Shown: in pieces, positions 23,361 to 25,000 of the stretch
Layout of the letters: every line of letters starts with the position of its first letter
Position numbering within the stretch: position 1 is the stretch's first letter
Assembly: GCA_012295275.1 (NCBI GenBank)
Contig: CM022672.1
Coordinates: forward strand, 21,578,128-21,603,127
Origin: Chrysomallon squamiferum
Lineage: Eukaryota > Mollusca > Gastropoda > Neomphalida > Peltospiridae
Length of the DNA: 25,000 bases
Direction of reading: 5' to 3'
The notes under the pieces: model-generated
What the model saw: the letters and a program-made list of their open reading frames with translations, nothing else
Database searches by the model: none
Told to the model about the DNA's origin: nothing
Translations under genes and position numbers: made by a program

Positions 23361-25000
23361 TATAAATAAAAAGAAGATATGACATTTAAAATAAATCGTA
23401 AGAATAAAATATAGGCTTCGTTAGAGAATAAACAAAATAATAAAAACAAAAAATTTAAAATTTAAATAAAAACGAAAACAACAGCAACAGCAATTACAAT
23501 AAAAACACCACAATAATAAAAAAAAATAACTTCAAGAACAAGAAAAAAAAAAAAAGTAGATTAATTTAATAAAATGCATATCAAAAGAACCACATTTCAA
23601 CAGATATTTTTTATCTTCTCCGCCTAAATGATATTAAAAGCGAGTCTGCAAAATAAACCTCTAAACATTCTGGTCTAACTGTGAGTTATGTGGTTATAAA
23701 TACAAGTTATATACATATTATTTTTCGAAAAAAGCGACTCATAAAATGCAAAATAAACCTCATTAAACATTGATTTATATTCATTAAAATTGTTCCCGAT
23801 GTTCAGTCTCGAAAAGCAGAAATTTCAAATGACAAAAAAAAAAAAATATATTTTAAGTTATATACATATTCTCTTTTTCTAAAAAAATTTTAGTTTAAAA
23901 ATTTCATAAAACATTTTCAGTTTATTTTAAATATTTATCTTGTTTATGTAGATTTTAATAATAAAAAAAAAAAAATAGAAAAAAAAAAATAGAAAAAAAT
24001 AAATGATGGAAGAAAAAGAAAAAAGTATTCTTGAGACTTTAACAAGTAGCTCTGAAATTTATTGCGAATCCACTCATGTATCGTGTCATCTGTTGTTAGA
24101 ATTGGCCTGTTTCTGTTTTCTTCTCATTTTTCAGCGTCACCGAGTGAACAGATAATGATTAAAAAGTTCATATGAACTGTTAATAGAAGCTATTTTGGAA
24201 GAGTTGATGTCAGTGAGGACAAAGCTAAAAAAAACAACAAAAAAAAAAAACATGAAACGTTTCTTGGTGAAGAGCCCTTTCTTTTTTCTTTCTTTTTTTG
24301 CATTTTATCTCTTTCTCATTTGTATCCAGCAAATTGGGCACGGTCCAACCATATACCCGAGTTTAGTGTACCATACCACATCCTCCCGTGCAATAAACCG
24401 CTAATCTCTTCAAACGTTGGCATAATACAGAGTAATGATTAAACAGTGACTGGAGTTTTCTTGTCATTTTTAATGGCATGTCCTTGCAATACACACCTTC
24501 CTGTTTAATGATGATATTAATACCAGCAATAACGCGGTGGTGAGTTTCTTCAGACATCAAAACAAAACACAGTTAACAACTTTTGCTTATGAGCAATGAA
24601 AGATAATATTAAAATGTTGTCAGTTATAAAAGTTGTATTCATTCATTCATCGAGGTGTTCAGGATGTTATGTACAAGCTGTGAGTACAGTCAGTATGTTA
24701 CTGTTACATACTGAGTAAAGTTAGTGTCCATTAAAAATAATAAAAAGTAACTTGACAATTATTAATATGAACATCCTTCTTTTAGAGTTACTACAAGCAC
24801 AAGGGAAAGTTTTATTAATATGACCTGTTTTAGTTTGACCTGTTTTGTGACCTATTTAATGAATATATTTTTAATTGGATTTCATTATATTTCCTTTTAA
24901 CGGATATTATGTTTTATTTGATGTTGCTATTCCAATTATTATCTGACTATGAGAAAAGCCTGTTGTGCTACACATGGGTTACTCTTGTAAGACTGCAGCA
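23358..25000. other. Unassigned intergenic sequence
   Basis: Very A+T-rich to about 24000. Similar phrases recur at 23640-23680 and 23735-23775 (GCAAAATAAACCTC) and at 23705 and 23858 (AAGTTATATACATATT), suggesting an old local duplication. The frames at 24195-24404 and 24363-24560 overlap on opposite strands and show no recognisable domain. Confidence 0.45.

Noticed and set aside
24363-24560. 65-residue minus-strand open frame with several cysteines
   Set aside because: No recognisable family, overlaps another small frame, and the length is within chance expectation.

Overview
This is eukaryotic (animal) DNA. It is strongly A+T-rich and saturated with microsatellites: CT/GA, CA/TG, TA, AAT, AGT, AAC, CATA, CTAT and AAAT arrays. 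Its one convincing gene is broken into short exons by GT-AG introns. The protein family and the repeat texture suggest a protostome, most likely a mollusc and perhaps a cephalopod. That assignment is inference, because no species-specific marker was recognised.

The main result is a complete nine-exon gene on the minus strand, from a start codon at 14545 to a stop at 3644. Several exons are far too short to appear as long open frames, and they were found by following reading phase and splice signals. Joined, they give one uninterrupted 396-residue frame in which every intron phase matches. The product has a signal peptide, a Reeler (reelin-like) domain, a cysteine-rich linker, a DOMON domain and a C-terminal hydrophobic tail. 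This is the extracellular half of the ferric-chelate reductase 1 (FRRS1/SDR2) family. The cytochrome b561 membrane domain usual in that family is absent. A polyadenylation signal at 3577-3572 follows the stop.

Layout: 1-3543 is repeat-rich 3' flank with no recognised gene. 3544-14545 is the gene, with introns of about 250 to 3,500 bases, most of them carrying microsatellites. Intron 7 also contains a perfect 75-bp inverted repeat with a 6-base loop. 14546-14612 is a short 5' leader with a TATA-like box. About 14730-14805 holds a decayed tRNA-like (SINE-head) sequence. 14821-25000 is about 10 kb of intergenic, repeat-dense sequence with two short tandem duplications and no gene I can support.

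The most notable observations are the Reeler-DOMON architecture without cytochrome b561, the long perfect intronic hairpin, and splice acceptors whose pyrimidine tracts are built from microsatellite sequence (exons 3, 4, 7 and 9). Most open frames in the window are translations of simple repeats.
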